64,000 nt of DNA from CAMLIZ01 sp040758375 (GCA_040758375.1 JBFLWE010000014.1:1-64000), one strand, 5' to 3'. Positions 50,408-63,472 are shown, counted from the first letter of the stretch. A program made the numbers and translations. Notes: generated by a model from the sequence alone, not told the origin.

Positions 50408-51244
50408 ATGAACACGCAAGGCCAGGGCTGCATCCGCGTCGGCATCGGCGGCTGGAACTACGAGCCGTGGCACGAGACCTTCTATCCGCCGAAATGGCCG
50501 GCCAAGCGCGAACTCGAGTACGCCAGCCGCCAGGTGACGGCGATCGAGGTCAACGGCACCTACTACAGCACGATGAGCCCGGCCAGCTATGCGCGCTGGC
50601 ACGACGAGACGCCCGAGGACTTCGTGTTCGCGCTGAAGGCGCTGCGCTACACCACCAACCGGCGCGTGCTGGCGGAGGCGGGCGACTCGGTGCGCCAGTT
50701 CCTGCACAGCGGCCCGGCGCGGCTGGGCGCCAAGCTCGGGCCGATCTTGTGGCAGTTTGCGCCCACCAAGCGCTTCGACGCACAGGACTTCGGCGCTTTC
50801 CTGAAGCTGCTGCCGCCCGAGCTGGACGGCCTGCCGCTGCGCCATGTGCTGGACGTGCGGCACGAGAGCTTCATGGTGCCCGCCTTCCTCGACCTGGCGC
50901 GCGCGCACGGCGCGGCGGTGGTGATCACCGACTCGCCGGACCACCCCTCGTTCGCCAACCTGACGGCCGACTTCGTGTACCTGCGGCTGATGCAGTGCGC
51001 CGCCGACCTGCCCACCGGCTATGCACCCGAGGTGCTGGACGCCTGGGCGGCTTGTGCGCGCGCCTGGGCCGCCGGGGGCGAGCCGGCCGGCGTGCCCAAG
51101 GTGGCTGGCGACGAAGCGGCGCTGCAGCAGCGGCCGCGCGACGTGTTCATGTTCATGATCAACGGCGCGAAAGAACGCGCGCCGGCGGCGGCGCAGCAGG
51201 TGCTGGCGCGGCTGCGGGACCGGCGATTGCCAAGCGGCCCTTGA
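50408..51244 (+). CDS. DUF72 domain protein
   Basis: A 278-residue protein of the DUF72 (YecE) family, a TIM-barrel fold. Hallmarks are VGIGGWNYEPWHETFYPP at the start, EVNGTYYSTMSPASYARW, and LDVRHESFM and DSPDHP later. The function of the family is unknown, though it may be a hydrolase or sugar-related. GGGAG stands before the ATG. Divergent from the TetR gene across 96 bases. Confidence 0.92.
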   Translation: MNTQGQGCIRVGIGGWNYEPWHETFYPPKWPAKRELEYASRQVTAIEVNGTYYSTMSPASYARWHDETPEDFVFALKALRYTTNRRVLAEAGDSVRQFLHSGPARLGAKLGPILWQFAPTKRFDAQDFGAFLKLLPPELDGLPLRHVLDVRHESFMVPAFLDLARAHGAAVVITDSPDHPSFANLTADFVYLRLMQCAADLPTGYAPEVLDAWAACARAWAAGGEPAGVPKVAGDEAALQQRPRDVFMFMINGAKERAPAAAQQVLARLRDRRLPSGP

Positions 51245-51290
51245 TGCCAGGCCCTGCACGCGGGGCCGGCAGACGCCCGCCTTGCCCGCG

Positions 51291-52544
51291 ATGCTTACCT
51301 GGCTTGCCATCGCCGTCGCCACGCTGCTCGCCGTCGCGCTGTGGTCGGCCAAGAAACACCGCGACCCCAAGCTCGCGCCACTGCGTTGCGACCGCCCGTT
51401 GCCCGAACTGCTGCCCTCGCTGTGCGGGCTGACCCACAGCACGCTGGTGGAGGGCAACGCGGTCGAGCTGCTGGAAAACGAACACTACTTCGACGCCCTG
51501 GTGGGCACCATCGCGGCGGCCCGGCACACCGTGCACTTCGAGACCTTCCTGTGGAAGGCGGGCGTGCTGGGGCGGCGCGTGTCCGCGGCGCTGGCCGAGC
51601 GGGCCCGGGCCGGCGTGACGGTGCGCGTGATCCTCGACGCCCGCGGCGCCCGTGGCATCGGCGCCGACGAAGAGCGCCGCATGCGCGAGGCGGGCTGCCG
51701 CATCGTGCGCTACCACACCGTGCGGCCGCGCAACCTGGGCGTGCTGAACCGGCGCGATCACCGCAAGGTGCTGGTGGCCGACGGCCGGGTGGCGATGCTC
51801 GGCGGCCACTGCATCGTCGACTCGTGGTGGAGCGACACCGACGACGGCCCGCGCTTCCGCGACATCGGCGTGCGGCTGCAGGGGCCGATCGTGCACAGCG
51901 TGCAGTCGGCCTTCAGTGAGAACTGGATGGCCGAGACCGGCGAGCTGTTCCTCGGCGACGGCGTGTTCCCGCGGCTGGCGCGCGCCGGCGACGTGGCCGC
52001 GCATGTCGCGCGCGCGAAGCCCGAACGTGCCTCACCGGCGGTGAAGACGCTGCACCACCTGGTGCTGTGCCTCGCACAGCGCCGCCTGTGGATACAGAAC
52101 CCCTACTTCCTGCCGCAGCCGGCGGCGATAAGCGCGATGACCGAATGCGTGCAGCGCGGGGTGGACGTGCGTGTGATGGTGCCCTCGGCGCAGGCTTCCG
52201 ACATGCCGCTGGTGCAGCATGCGGCGCACCACAACTTCGAGCGCTTGCTGAAGGCGGGCGTGCGAGTGTACGAATACCAGCCGACGCTGATCCACCAGAA
52301 GGTGCTGAGCATCGACGGCGTGTGGTGCGCGATCGGATCGAGCAACTTCGACGACCGCTCGTTCGAGATCAACGACGAGATCACGCTCGGCCTGCACTCG
52401 CCCGCGCTGGCGCAACGCCTGGAAGCGATCTTCGAGCGCGACCTCGCGCACTGCGAAGAGCTGCGCCTGGAAACCTGGCGGCGGCGCAGCCTGTGGCACA
52501 GGCTGAAGGACCGCAGCTTCTATCTGTTCCGCGAGCAGCTGTAG
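51291..52544 (+). CDS. Phospholipase D family cardiolipin synthase (ClsB-like)
   Basis: A 417-residue membrane-associated enzyme. One N-terminal helix (MLTWLAIAVATLLAVALW) is followed by two HKD motifs: HRKVLVADGRVAMLGG and HQKVLSIDGVWCAIGSSN, both complete, with the second Asp-Asp-Arg-Ser segment FDDRSFEINDE. The two-HKD layout with a single anchor and about 415 residues fits ClsB/ClsC, which joins lipids to cardiolipin. A phosphatidyl-transfer role other than cardiolipin is possible. It ends 116 bases before glf. Confidence 0.9.
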   Translation: MLTWLAIAVATLLAVALWSAKKHRDPKLAPLRCDRPLPELLPSLCGLTHSTLVEGNAVELLENEHYFDALVGTIAAARHTVHFETFLWKAGVLGRRVSAALAERARAGVTVRVILDARGARGIGADEERRMREAGCRIVRYHTVRPRNLGVLNRRDHRKVLVADGRVAMLGGHCIVDSWWSDTDDGPRFRDIGVRLQGPIVHSVQSAFSENWMAETGELFLGDGVFPRLARAGDVAAHVARAKPERASPAVKTLHHLVLCLAQRRLWIQNPYFLPQPAAISAMTECVQRGVDVRVMVPSAQASDMPLVQHAAHHNFERLLKAGVRVYEYQPTLIHQKVLSIDGVWCAIGSSNFDDRSFEINDEITLGLHSPALAQRLEAIFERDLAHCEELRLETWRRRSLWHRLKDRSFYLFREQL

Positions 52545-52660
52545 GCCGCGCCCCGAAGGTACGGCGTTTGCCCGGAAGCAGGGCACCGCTGCTTGCTTCA
52601 GGCCGCTCCCGAGGGAACGGCCCGGGCCGTGCTGCACCCCGATCCGAAGAAGGAGACATC

Positions 52661-56091
<3,431 letters not shown>

Positions 56092-56098
56092 AGCGGGT

Positions 56099-56626
56099 TC
56101 ACTTGCCGGCGTCCACGGCCTTGGCCATGTCCTTGGCCATTTCGAGGTGATGCTGCAGCTTGGGCAAGGTCTTGTCGGCCCAGGCCTTCACCTCGGCGTC
56201 CTTCGAACGCCGGGACTCCTTCTGGAACAGGCTCACGGTGTCCTCGTGCGCCTTGACGCCGAAGTCGCGCGCATAACGCTTGTCGAAGTCGGCGCCTTCG
56301 GCGCCCTGCAGCAGCTTGAGCTTGGCCTTCTGCGCCATCGACGGTTCGGCGGGCAGCTCCACGCCCTTGGCCCCGGCCAGCGCCTTCAGTTCGTCGTTGG
56401 CCTTGGTGTGGTCGTCCACCATCTGCTGCGCGAAGCTCTTGACCTGCGTGTGGGTGGCCTTGGTGGCCGCGAGCTGGCTCGCCTGCACCTCGGCCAGGCC
56501 GCTCTCGGCGGCCTTCTTCATGAAGGCCGCGTCGGCATGCGCGGCGTTGTCCTTCGCCCAGGCGGCGCCGCCGGCGAACAGCAGCGCGGCCAGCGCGGGA
56601 AACCATCGGCGAGTCAGCATGGTCAT
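56099..56626 (-). CDS. DUF4142 family exported protein
   Basis: A 175-residue protein with a signal peptide (MTMLTRRWFPALAALLFAGG, cut after AWA) and a DUF4142 four-helix, ferritin-like domain: AAFMKKAAESGLAEVQASQL, VKSFAQQMVDDHTKANDEL, ending LPKLQHHLEMAKDM. The family is periplasmic and linked to stress in some species, without a known activity. GGAG is eight bases before the ATG. It converges on the fusion gene with a gap of seven bases. Confidence 0.9.
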   Translation of the reverse strand: MTMLTRRWFPALAALLFAGGAAWAKDNAAHADAAFMKKAAESGLAEVQASQLAATKATHTQVKSFAQQMVDDHTKANDELKALAGAKGVELPAEPSMAQKAKLKLLQGAEGADFDKRYARDFGVKAHEDTVSLFQKESRRSKDAEVKAWADKTLPKLQHHLEMAKDMAKAVDAGK

Positions 56627-56739
56627 GGGGTTCTCCTGTAACGAAGGCAACAACAGCGCGCGCATGCGGCCGGCGGGCCGGCGCGCACACGCTCCCGGTT
56701 CTCGGGGGCAACCGTTGTTCCCGCGCACGTGCGCCGGGC

Positions 56740-57105
56740 TCAGAGCAGTGCCGTGACGCCTGCGATGAGTTGTGCGAGCTCGCGCTCGTCGAGCCCATGC
56801 GCCGGGGGCGGCAGGTTGCGCGCCTCGGCCGCGCGCAGCAGGCGCTCCAGCGTCTCGGGCTGCGGCGTGATCACGCCGAGGAAGCGCAGGCTGGCGCCTT
56901 CGGCGATGAGCAAGGTGGGAAAGTTCTCGACGTCCACCGCGCCCACGGCCTCGGCCTCGTCCTCGATGTCGACGTAGACGAAGCGGTGCTGCGGATGGCG
57001 CTGGGCCACGGACTCGAAAGTGGCGCGGTAGCTGTTGCACAGCAGGCACCAGCGGGCGCACAGGCAGGCAACGAGCAGGGCAGGGGGCGGGGTGGCGTCG
57101 CTCAC
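56740..57105 (-). CDS. Thioredoxin-like protein
   Basis: A 121-residue thioredoxin-fold protein. The redox motif is WCLLC (Cys20, Cys23), followed by VYVDIEDEAEAVGAVDVENF and the cis-Pro in FPTLLIAEG. No signal peptide is seen. It starts at GTG (57105); no ATG is available before the redox site. It could be a cytoplasmic reductase with an atypical CLLC site, which shifts redox potential away from standard CGPC thioredoxin. It is divergent from the response regulator gene. Confidence 0.83.
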   Translation of the reverse strand: MSDATPPPALLVACLCARWCLLCNSYRATFESVAQRHPQHRFVYVDIEDEAEAVGAVDVENFPTLLIAEGASLRFLGVITPQPETLERLLRAAEARNLPPPAHGLDERELAQLIAGVTALL

Positions 57106-57194
57106 AGGCCCGGATCTTCCCTCATCCGCGCCGGCCCTGCCCGCGCGGCAACATTTGAAATGCCGGATGAAATCTGCCCGCGCGACCGGGTTGC

Positions 57195-57200
57195 TATCTT
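57195..57200 (+). promoter_or_regulatory. -10-like hexamer of the OmpR-type regulator gene
   Basis: TATCTT, with the start of transcription expected near 57207, would give a leader of about 37 bases that contains the GGAGG used by the regulator gene. The -35 is weak. Confidence 0.35.
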
Positions 57201-57243
57201 GCGCTGCCGCTCGTGAGAGCGCCGCAACCCGGAGGTGAAGCCC

Positions 57244-58005
57244 GTGCAAGCGCCCGCGGCCGACAGGCTGCACATCCTGGTGGTCGACGACGATCCCGAC
57301 ATGGTGGCCTTGCTGCAGGACCTGCTGCGCCAGGCCGGATTCGAGGCCGACGGCGCCGGCTCCGGCCGCGAGGCGTTGCGCGCACTGATGACGCGCCACC
57401 ATGCGCTGGTGCTGCTGGACCTGCGCCTGAAGGGCGAGGACGGGCTCACGCTCGCACGCCGGCTGCGCAACCTGTCGCCGGTGCCGATCGTCATGCTCTC
57501 GGGCAGCAGCGACGAGACCGACCGGGTGCTGCTGCTGGAGCTGGCGGCTGACGACTTCCTGGTCAAGCCGTTCAGCCCACGCGAGCTGGTGGCACGCGTG
57601 CGCGCCGTGCTGCGGCGCTGCGGCGCTTTGCCGGAGCCCGCCGGAGAGGCCGAGCCCCGCCCCGCGCCCGGCCAACCCACGCCCGAGCGGCTGGGCTTCG
57701 ACCACTGGGTGCTGGACCTGGGCGCGCGCGAGCTGCGCCGCCTGGACGGCATGACCTGCGGGCTCACGCAGGCCGAGTTCCGCCTGCTCGAAGCGTTCGT
57801 GCGCCATCCGCAACGGGTGTGGACGCGCGACGAGCTGCTGCTGCACACGCGCAGCATCGACACCGACGTATTCGACCGTACGATCGACGTGCTGATCCTG
57901 CGGCTGCGCCGCAAGATCGAGCCCGACCCGCGGCATCCGCGCTACATCCGCACCGAGCGCGGGCTGGGCTACCTGTTCGCGGCGCCGGTGCAGCGGCTGC
58001 GGTAG
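57244..58005 (+). CDS. OmpR/PhoB family response regulator
   Basis: A 253-residue regulator: receiver at 8-120 (ILVVDDDPDM, Asp in LVLLDLRLKGEDG, Lys in LVKPFSPREL) and a winged helix at about 155-250 (CGLTQAEFRLLEAFVRHPQR, VWTRDELL, FDRTIDVLILRLRRKIEPDP, GLGYLF). It starts at the GTG at 57244, eight bases after GGAGG; another GTG at 57235 overlaps that site. No sensor kinase gene is beside it, so it is an orphan. It converges on the TonB receptor gene. Confidence 0.92.
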   Translation: MQAPAADRLHILVVDDDPDMVALLQDLLRQAGFEADGAGSGREALRALMTRHHALVLLDLRLKGEDGLTLARRLRNLSPVPIVMLSGSSDETDRVLLLELAADDFLVKPFSPRELVARVRAVLRRCGALPEPAGEAEPRPAPGQPTPERLGFDHWVLDLGARELRRLDGMTCGLTQAEFRLLEAFVRHPQRVWTRDELLLHTRSIDTDVFDRTIDVLILRLRRKIEPDPRHPRYIRTERGLGYLFAAPVQRLR

Positions 58006-58058
58006 GAACTGCCCACACGGACCAGCAGGCTTGCAGCCCATCGTCGGTCCGCTTTCGG

Positions 58059-58082
58059 AAAAAAGGCCTCCTCGCGGAGGCC
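58059..58082 (-). terminator. Terminator of the TonB-dependent receptor gene
   Basis: On the minus strand GGCCTCC pairs with GGAGGCC (7 base pairs, 4-base loop; plus-strand 58065-58082), followed by TTTTTT (58064 to 58059). It stands 16 bases after the receptor stop codon. Confidence 0.9.
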
Positions 58083-58098
58083 CTGCGACACCCTCGGT

Positions 58099-60663
58099 TC
58101 AGAACACGAAGCCGACTGACAGCTCGTAGGCGCGGCCGAAAAGCGGGCGGCCGAGGAAGGAGCCCCCCGCGATGCCAGTGCTGCCTGCACCGGCGCGGAT
58201 GTTGCCTTCGGTGATGCCCAGTTCGTTGGTCAGGTTGGTGCCCGACAGGCGCACCTCCAGCCCATTGCTGAAGCTGGCGACGACACCGGCGTCGAACGTG
58301 TCGTACTTGGGCAGGAACTGCTGGTTCTCGGGGTCTGCGTAGCGGTCGCCGACGTGCGTCCAGGTGCCATACAGGCGAAGCTGAGCCAGCTCGGTGGACA
58401 GCCTGTAGCTCGGGGTGAAGCGGTATTGCGCCTTCGGCTGGCGCTGCACGCGCTTGCCGGAGTTCGGGCCCCCTTCGAGCTTCGCGTCCTGGAAGTTGCC
58501 GGACAGTGCCAGCTCCAGGCCCTGCAGGGGCCGCACCGCGACCTCGAACTCCAGGCCGTTGGTGCGCGAGCCGCCGCTTTGCACCAGGTTTCCGCTGCCG
58601 GTGAAACGCTGGAACTGCGAGTTGCTCAGCTTGTTGGCATAAGCGGTCAGGAAGGCCGTGTACAGGCGCGTGGCGGTGTTGAGACCAAGCTCCACCTGCT
58701 TCACGTCTTCGGCACCCTTCTTTCCGTCGCGAATGTCGTCAAAGTCGGGAAAGCGGTAGCCCTGGTTCAAGCGCACGAAGGCAGCCAGCTCGCGGCTGAA
58801 GTTGAAGTTGCCGCCCAGGGTCCATGAGGTCTTGTCGAGCTTTTCGCTGAACGAGCTGTGGCTGCCGTTGAAGTGCGCCACGTTGTTGTTGTAGATGGTC
58901 AGCGGATCCCCGTCCAGGTCGGTATAGGTCAGGTTCTCCAGCGTGCCGTCCAGCCGGCGCGATTCGTGGCGCACGCCGGCGTCGAGGCGCAGCCGGTCGG
59001 TCACCTTCCACTCGTCCACCAGGTAGAAGGCGGTCGCACGGCCGTTGTAGCTGGCATTCACGTCATAGGTCCACGGCGGAGTGACGAAGCCGTTGCGCGA
59101 GGCCTGCACCCCGTTGTCCAGCTCGATGTCGATCAGCCGTGCATGCGGCTCCACGGTGAACAGCATCGAGCGGTTCAGGTACCACAGGTCCTTGGACGAA
59201 TAGTCCGCCAACCACGCGCCGACCGTGAGCGTGTTGTCCTTACCCAGATCGAAGCTCAGCCGGTTCTCGGTGCTGAACGCGCGCAAGTCCTTGTCCACCA
59301 CCCACATGCCCGCCTGGATCACGTTCATGTTCATGTCGGTGATGGCGCCGCCGCCGTTGACGAACCTCGCGCTGCCGCCGGTTGCCGCGCCGCCGGCCGC
59401 AGCGACCACGGCGGCGTCGGCGTTCGCCGCCGTCACCTGGTCCGCGATGTACTCGCCCAGCGTCGTCGGGTTGGGTCCGGTGAACAGGCCGTAGGTCGGC
59501 GCATGAGACGAGGTGTAGCTGCTCTTGCTCGTGAACGTCAGGCCGCCGAACTTCTTGTCGAAGTTCAGGCCCAGATTGGTCGCCGAGGCGCCGCGGCCTT
59601 GCGCGAGGTCGCGCTCCACCGTGCTGCGCTCGATGACCGGCGTGGTGCCGCTCATGCCGACCACGCGGCCGGTCTCGAGCACGATGTGGCGCATCTCGTT
59701 GCCGTAGAAGGATGCGCGCAGCGGGTCGAAGCCGGGGAAGGCCGAATACGAACGGCCGCCAGGATCGGCGGTCAGCGGAATCGGCGTGAAGAACGCGTTC
59801 TTCTCTTCCTGGCGGCGTGCATAGAAGCTGATTTCGCCGTTGTCGAGCTTGCGCGTCAGCATGCCGCTGAACTGCCCCCCCTGGTCTGCCGGGAACTGCG
59901 TGTCGCGCACGCCGGTGGCGGTGCGGTAGAAGCCGCCGAGGCTCACGTACCAGTCGCCCATCTTGTCGAGGTAATAGCTGTCCAGCCGCCGCAGGTTGCC
60001 GGTGCCGGTGGTGATCCGCAGCCCCCCCTCGGGCACGTCGCTGCCCTTTTTCTGGATGAAGTTCACGGTCACGCCCACCTGGCCGCTGCCGTAGATAGGG
60101 CTCGGGCCACCGCGCAGCACTTCGACACGCTCGATCGTGTCGTCGAGCCGGAAGATCGACGAGTTTTCGAAGAACGACAGCTTGGCTTCCGGATACAAGG
60201 GCGATCCGTTGAGCTGCATCGTGGTGAACGGTGCATCGCCATCCATCGGGAAGCCTCGCACCCGCACATTGGCTCCGGCGTTGCCCCCGGTGGTCTCGAC
60301 ATACACGCCCGGCACGATCTTCAACAGGTCGGCGGTGCTCGATGGTGCGGCCTGCTTGATCTGCTCTTCATCCGCGGTGGTGATCGAGAAGCCCGCCTCC
60401 AGCTTGCGCTGGCCCTCGCGCCGCGCCGTGCCGGTGACCACCACGGTCTCCACCTGCGTGACCTGACCTTCCTGTGCCGCCTTCTTGGCTGCCTCTGCGC
60501 CCGCTGTCGCCGGATCGGCTGCGGGCGCCGAAGCGGCCGGCTGCGCCGGCGCCGCGGCCTGGGCCACCTGCTCGTCGGCCGCAACGGCACGCTGCATCGA
60601 CAGCAGGGCCATCAAGGCCGCGCTCGCCAGCATCGTCCGGCGCATCGTCGTCTGTGTGTTCAT
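58099..60663 (-). CDS. TonB-dependent receptor (siderophore type)
   Basis: An 854-residue outer-membrane receptor. Signal peptide at about 1-31 (MLASAALMALLSMQRAVAAD), an Ala/Pro-rich spacer, the TonB box VETVVVTGT, then the plug (LLKIVPGVYVETTGGNAGAN, VRVRGFPMDGD, VEVLRGGPSPIYGSG) at about 95-215 and a 22-strand barrel ending YELSVGFVF. The plug and barrel are of the siderophore (FhuA/FecA) class, but ligand identity is open. No Fur box or cobalamin riboswitch was recognised upstream and no FecR/FecI pair is present. The start MNTQTTMRR is the first fitting signal peptide; upstream codons lack one. Confidence 0.93.
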   Translation of the reverse strand: MNTQTTMRRTMLASAALMALLSMQRAVAADEQVAQAAAPAQPAASAPAADPATAGAEAAKKAAQEGQVTQVETVVVTGTARREGQRKLEAGFSITTADEEQIKQAAPSSTADLLKIVPGVYVETTGGNAGANVRVRGFPMDGDAPFTTMQLNGSPLYPEAKLSFFENSSIFRLDDTIERVEVLRGGPSPIYGSGQVGVTVNFIQKKGSDVPEGGLRITTGTGNLRRLDSYYLDKMGDWYVSLGGFYRTATGVRDTQFPADQGGQFSGMLTRKLDNGEISFYARRQEEKNAFFTPIPLTADPGGRSYSAFPGFDPLRASFYGNEMRHIVLETGRVVGMSGTTPVIERSTVERDLAQGRGASATNLGLNFDKKFGGLTFTSKSSYTSSHAPTYGLFTGPNPTTLGEYIADQVTAANADAAVVAAAGGAATGGSARFVNGGGAITDMNMNVIQAGMWVVDKDLRAFSTENRLSFDLGKDNTLTVGAWLADYSSKDLWYLNRSMLFTVEPHARLIDIELDNGVQASRNGFVTPPWTYDVNASYNGRATAFYLVDEWKVTDRLRLDAGVRHESRRLDGTLENLTYTDLDGDPLTIYNNNVAHFNGSHSSFSEKLDKTSWTLGGNFNFSRELAAFVRLNQGYRFPDFDDIRDGKKGAEDVKQVELGLNTATRLYTAFLTAYANKLSNSQFQRFTGSGNLVQSGGSRTNGLEFEVAVRPLQGLELALSGNFQDAKLEGGPNSGKRVQRQPKAQYRFTPSYRLSTELAQLRLYGTWTHVGDRYADPENQQFLPKYDTFDAGVVASFSNGLEVRLSGTNLTNELGITEGNIRAGAGSTGIAGGSFLGRPLFGRAYELSVGFVF

Positions 60664-60944
60664 CGTTTGTCGCCCCACCATCGTTGTGCTGCCAGCCGCC
60701 TGCGGCGGCGACCGGCTTTGTCCGGATGGAATGTGGTTCGCACCCTCGACGTTCCGTGGGCATTCCATCCACCGCGTGGGCAGCAAGGCGTTCGCCCGCT
60801 GCCTGGGCATCGAATGTAGGAACCGGCGGCGAACGGAAGATTTTGTTTGTCACGCCGCAGCCGAAATTCGGTTTCAAACAACACGGCACTGCAGTAACAA
60901 TTGAAATCCGCGCGCCGGTCGCGCGCGACGGCGATGATCCCGCG
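60664..60944. other. Divergent intergenic region between the TonB receptor and phosphatase genes
   Basis: A 281-base gap with lower GC near 60840-60910 than the surroundings, where both promoters probably lie. I searched it by eye for a Fur box, a cobalamin riboswitch and repeats and found none that I would support. Confidence 0.5.
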
Positions 60945-61604
60945 ATGACACAACTGCTGCTGGCCCGGCACGGCGAGACCGACTGGAACCGTGAGCTGCG
61001 CTTCCAGGGCCAGCTCGACGTGCCGCTGAACGAGGCGGGCCGACTGCAGGCCCAGCGCCTGGCCGAGCGCCTCGGCCTCGAAGCGGTCGATCACATCGTC
61101 AGCAGCGACCTGCTGCGCGCACGCCAGACCGCGCAGGCCTGTGCCGAACGCCTGGGCCTGGCGCTGCACAGCGATGCCGGTTTGCGGGAGCAGTCATTCG
61201 GCATGCTCGAAGGGCTGAGTGCGCAACAGGTGCGCCGGTCGCATCCCGAGGTGTGGGCCGACTGGTCACGCCACGATGCCGACTACGCCGTGCCGGGCGG
61301 CGAGAGCACGCGGGCCTTTGCCGGGCGGGTGCTGCAGGCGGTGCAGCGGCTGGCCCAGGCCCACGCCGGCCGCACGCTGCTCGTGGTCACGCACGGCGGC
61401 ACGCTCGACATGCTGTGGCGCGTCGCCCGGGCGGCGCCGCTGCATGGACCACGCACCTGCGCGATCCCCAACTGCGGCATCAGCCGCATGCGTTGCATCG
61501 GCGAACGCCTGCTGATCCTGCACTGGGCCGACGAGGCACACCTGCAGGGGCTGCCGGCGCAGCCCTCCACCGTGCCGGCCAGCGTGCAGCTGGCGGCCCG
61601 GTAG
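60945..61604 (+). CDS. Histidine phosphatase family protein
   Basis: A 219-residue enzyme of the phosphoglycerate mutase-like clan. Catalytic His10 lies in LLARHGETDWNRELRFQG, with the second core His in LLVVTHGGTLDML and Arg residues in SSDLLRARQTAQ. Length and motifs are those of broad-specificity phosphatases or cofactor-dependent phosphoglycerate mutase relatives such as GpmB and CobC; the alternatives cannot be told apart here. It converges on the ABC binding protein gene with 11 bases between stops. Confidence 0.9.
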   Translation: MTQLLLARHGETDWNRELRFQGQLDVPLNEAGRLQAQRLAERLGLEAVDHIVSSDLLRARQTAQACAERLGLALHSDAGLREQSFGMLEGLSAQQVRRSHPEVWADWSRHDADYAVPGGESTRAFAGRVLQAVQRLAQAHAGRTLLVVTHGGTLDMLWRVARAAPLHGPRTCAIPNCGISRMRCIGERLLILHWADEAHLQGLPAQPSTVPASVQLAAR

Positions 61605-61615
61605 CGTCCGGCCCG

Positions 61616-63112
61616 TCACTCCCAGCGCAGTGCCGAAAGGTCGTTGGCGAAGACCGGCATGTCCTGCCACAAGCCCTTCAAGCGGGCCTTGGCCACGGTG
61701 ATCCACTGTGGCTGGTAGAGGAACACGTTGGGCGAGTCATCGGCGATGAGCTTCTGCGCCTCGCCCATCAGCCGCGCGCGCTCGTCGGCGTTGCCGGTGT
61801 TGTTGATCCGGGCCCACAGTGCGTTGAAGCGCGGCGATTCGTAGCCCCAGTAGTAGCCGGGCTTGGCGTAGTTGCCGAAGTCCAGCGGCTCGACGTGGCT
61901 GATGATGGTCATGTCGTAGTTCTTGTTGGCATACACGCCCGACAGCCACAACGCCCATTCCACGTTTTCCAGCTTGGCCTGGATGCCCACCTTGGCCAGT
62001 TGCGCCGCGATCACTTCGCCGCCTTGGCGCGCGTAGGGCGTGGGCGGCAACTTGATCGACACCTCCAGCGGCGCGCTCACGCCGGCCTCCTTGAGCAGGG
62101 CCTTCGCTTTCTCGGGGTCGTGGGGGTTCACGCCCGTGGTGTCCACGTAGCCCGGCGCGCCGGGCACGTAGTGGCTGCCGATCGGCACGCCGAAGCCGTC
62201 GGCCGCACCCTCGATCACCGCCTTGCGGTCCACCGCGGCGGCGATGGCGCGGCGCACGCGCACGTCGTCGAAGGGCTTCTTCTTGTTGTTCAGCGCGAGG
62301 ATGGTCTTGGCGCGCGAGCCGCCCACGAGCACCTGGAAGCGCTTGTCGGCCTTGAACTGCTCCAGGCTGCGGCCGGCCGCCACGCGCGGGAAGGCGTCGA
62401 CGTCGCCCGACAGCAGCGAGGCCACCTGCGCCGCCGGGTCGTTGATGAAGCGGAACACCGCGCGCCGGATCTTGATGCGCGGCGCATCGCGGTAGCCGTC
62501 CCAGCGCGCCAGCACGATCTGCGAGCCCTTGGCCCAGCTTTGCAGCCGGTACGGGCCGGTGCCCACCGGCTGGGTGGCGTTGGTGGCCGCGCTCTTGGGC
62601 TCGACGATCGAGGCCGTGGCCTGCCCCAGCTGGAACAGCAGGTCGGGCGCAGGATTCTTGAGCAGCAGCACCAGCGTGTGCGGGTCCTGCGCCGAGATGG
62701 CCTCGATGTTGGCGAAGGTGGCCTTGTCCTTGTTGGTGCTGCCCTGGGCAACGGCACGCTCGAAGGCGTACTTCACCGTGGCCGAGTCGAATGGTTCGCC
62801 GTTGTGGAAGCGCACGCCCTTCTTCAGCTGGAAGGTCCAGGCCTTCAGGTCGGGCGAGACGGTCCAGCGCTCGGCCAGCAGCGGGCTGACCCGGCCGTCG
62901 GGCCCGATCTTGGTCAGCGTCTCCAGCACGTTGTAGTGCACGATCTCGGCGATGGCCGAGGCAGCCCCGGCCGTGGGGTCCAAGCCCGGCGGCTCCAGCG
63001 TCATCGCCAGCGTGACCGTGTCCCTCGGCGCCTGGGCGGACGCGCCCAGCGCGGCCCCCATCATCACCACGGCCGCACCGAGCAGCCGGATCCACGTGCG
63101 TCTTCCGTCCAT
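61616..63112 (-). CDS. ABC transporter substrate-binding protein, family 5 (DppA/OppA type)
   Basis: A 498-residue periplasmic binding protein: signal peptide MDGRRTWIRLLGAAVVMMGA up to ASA, then the family 5 pattern (SPLLAERWTVSPDLKAWTFQ, GVRFHNGEPFDSATVKYAF, VGTGPYRLQSW, RRAIAAAVDRKAVI). Such proteins bind di- or oligopeptides, nickel complexes or sugars; the ligand is not clear. The permease and ATPase genes are not next to it in the window. Confidence 0.92.
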   Translation of the reverse strand: MDGRRTWIRLLGAAVVMMGAALGASAQAPRDTVTLAMTLEPPGLDPTAGAASAIAEIVHYNVLETLTKIGPDGRVSPLLAERWTVSPDLKAWTFQLKKGVRFHNGEPFDSATVKYAFERAVAQGSTNKDKATFANIEAISAQDPHTLVLLLKNPAPDLLFQLGQATASIVEPKSAATNATQPVGTGPYRLQSWAKGSQIVLARWDGYRDAPRIKIRRAVFRFINDPAAQVASLLSGDVDAFPRVAAGRSLEQFKADKRFQVLVGGSRAKTILALNNKKKPFDDVRVRRAIAAAVDRKAVIEGAADGFGVPIGSHYVPGAPGYVDTTGVNPHDPEKAKALLKEAGVSAPLEVSIKLPPTPYARQGGEVIAAQLAKVGIQAKLENVEWALWLSGVYANKNYDMTIISHVEPLDFGNYAKPGYYWGYESPRFNALWARINNTGNADERARLMGEAQKLIADDSPNVFLYQPQWITVAKARLKGLWQDMPVFANDLSALRWE

Positions 63113-63184
63113 TCGCAGCCTCGCGCGCGGCCTCTACCGCGGGCCGCCGGGGGCGATGGTAGCGAAGCGCCGTCGGCCGGCGTT

Positions 63185-63382
63185 TCAGCAGCCCCGGCCC
63201 GCTTCGTCGAACAGCCGCGCCAAGTGCCGCGCGCGCTCGCGGGCCTGCAGCAGCATGAGCAGCACCTCGCGGCACTGGCGGCGCAAGGCCGCTTGCTGCG
63301 CCGCACAAGCACTCTCCGGCAGCGCCTGCACCGCTTCGTCGAGCGCGCGGCACAGGCGTCGGAAATCGGCGTTTCGCTCCAT
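63185..63382 (-). CDS. Small helical protein of unknown function
   Basis: A 65-residue cytoplasmic protein predicted to be two long helices with four cysteines (LCRAL, SACAAQ, RQCREVL, RGC) and no signal peptide. GAGGA stands seven bases before the ATG, and codon use fits the region. I do not recognise it. It lies 72 bases upstream of the binding protein gene on the same strand, so the two may share a transcript. Confidence 0.55.
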   Translation of the reverse strand: MERNADFRRLCRALDEAVQALPESACAAQQAALRRQCREVLLMLLQARERARHLARLFDEAGRGC

Positions 63383-63472
63383 CGCGTGTCCTCAAGACGG
63401 TGCCGCCATGGTGGCCCCACGCCGCCCGGGCGTCAGTCAGCGCCCCTCGTCGGCCGCTGTAGGCCGAGGGCT

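Noticed and set aside
60664..60944. Cobalamin riboswitch or Fur box before the TonB receptor, suggested by the phosphatase (CobC-like) neighbour
   Set aside because: No cobalamin riboswitch core sequence and no 19-base Fur-type palindrome could be found on the minus strand; the receptor is closer to siderophore types.
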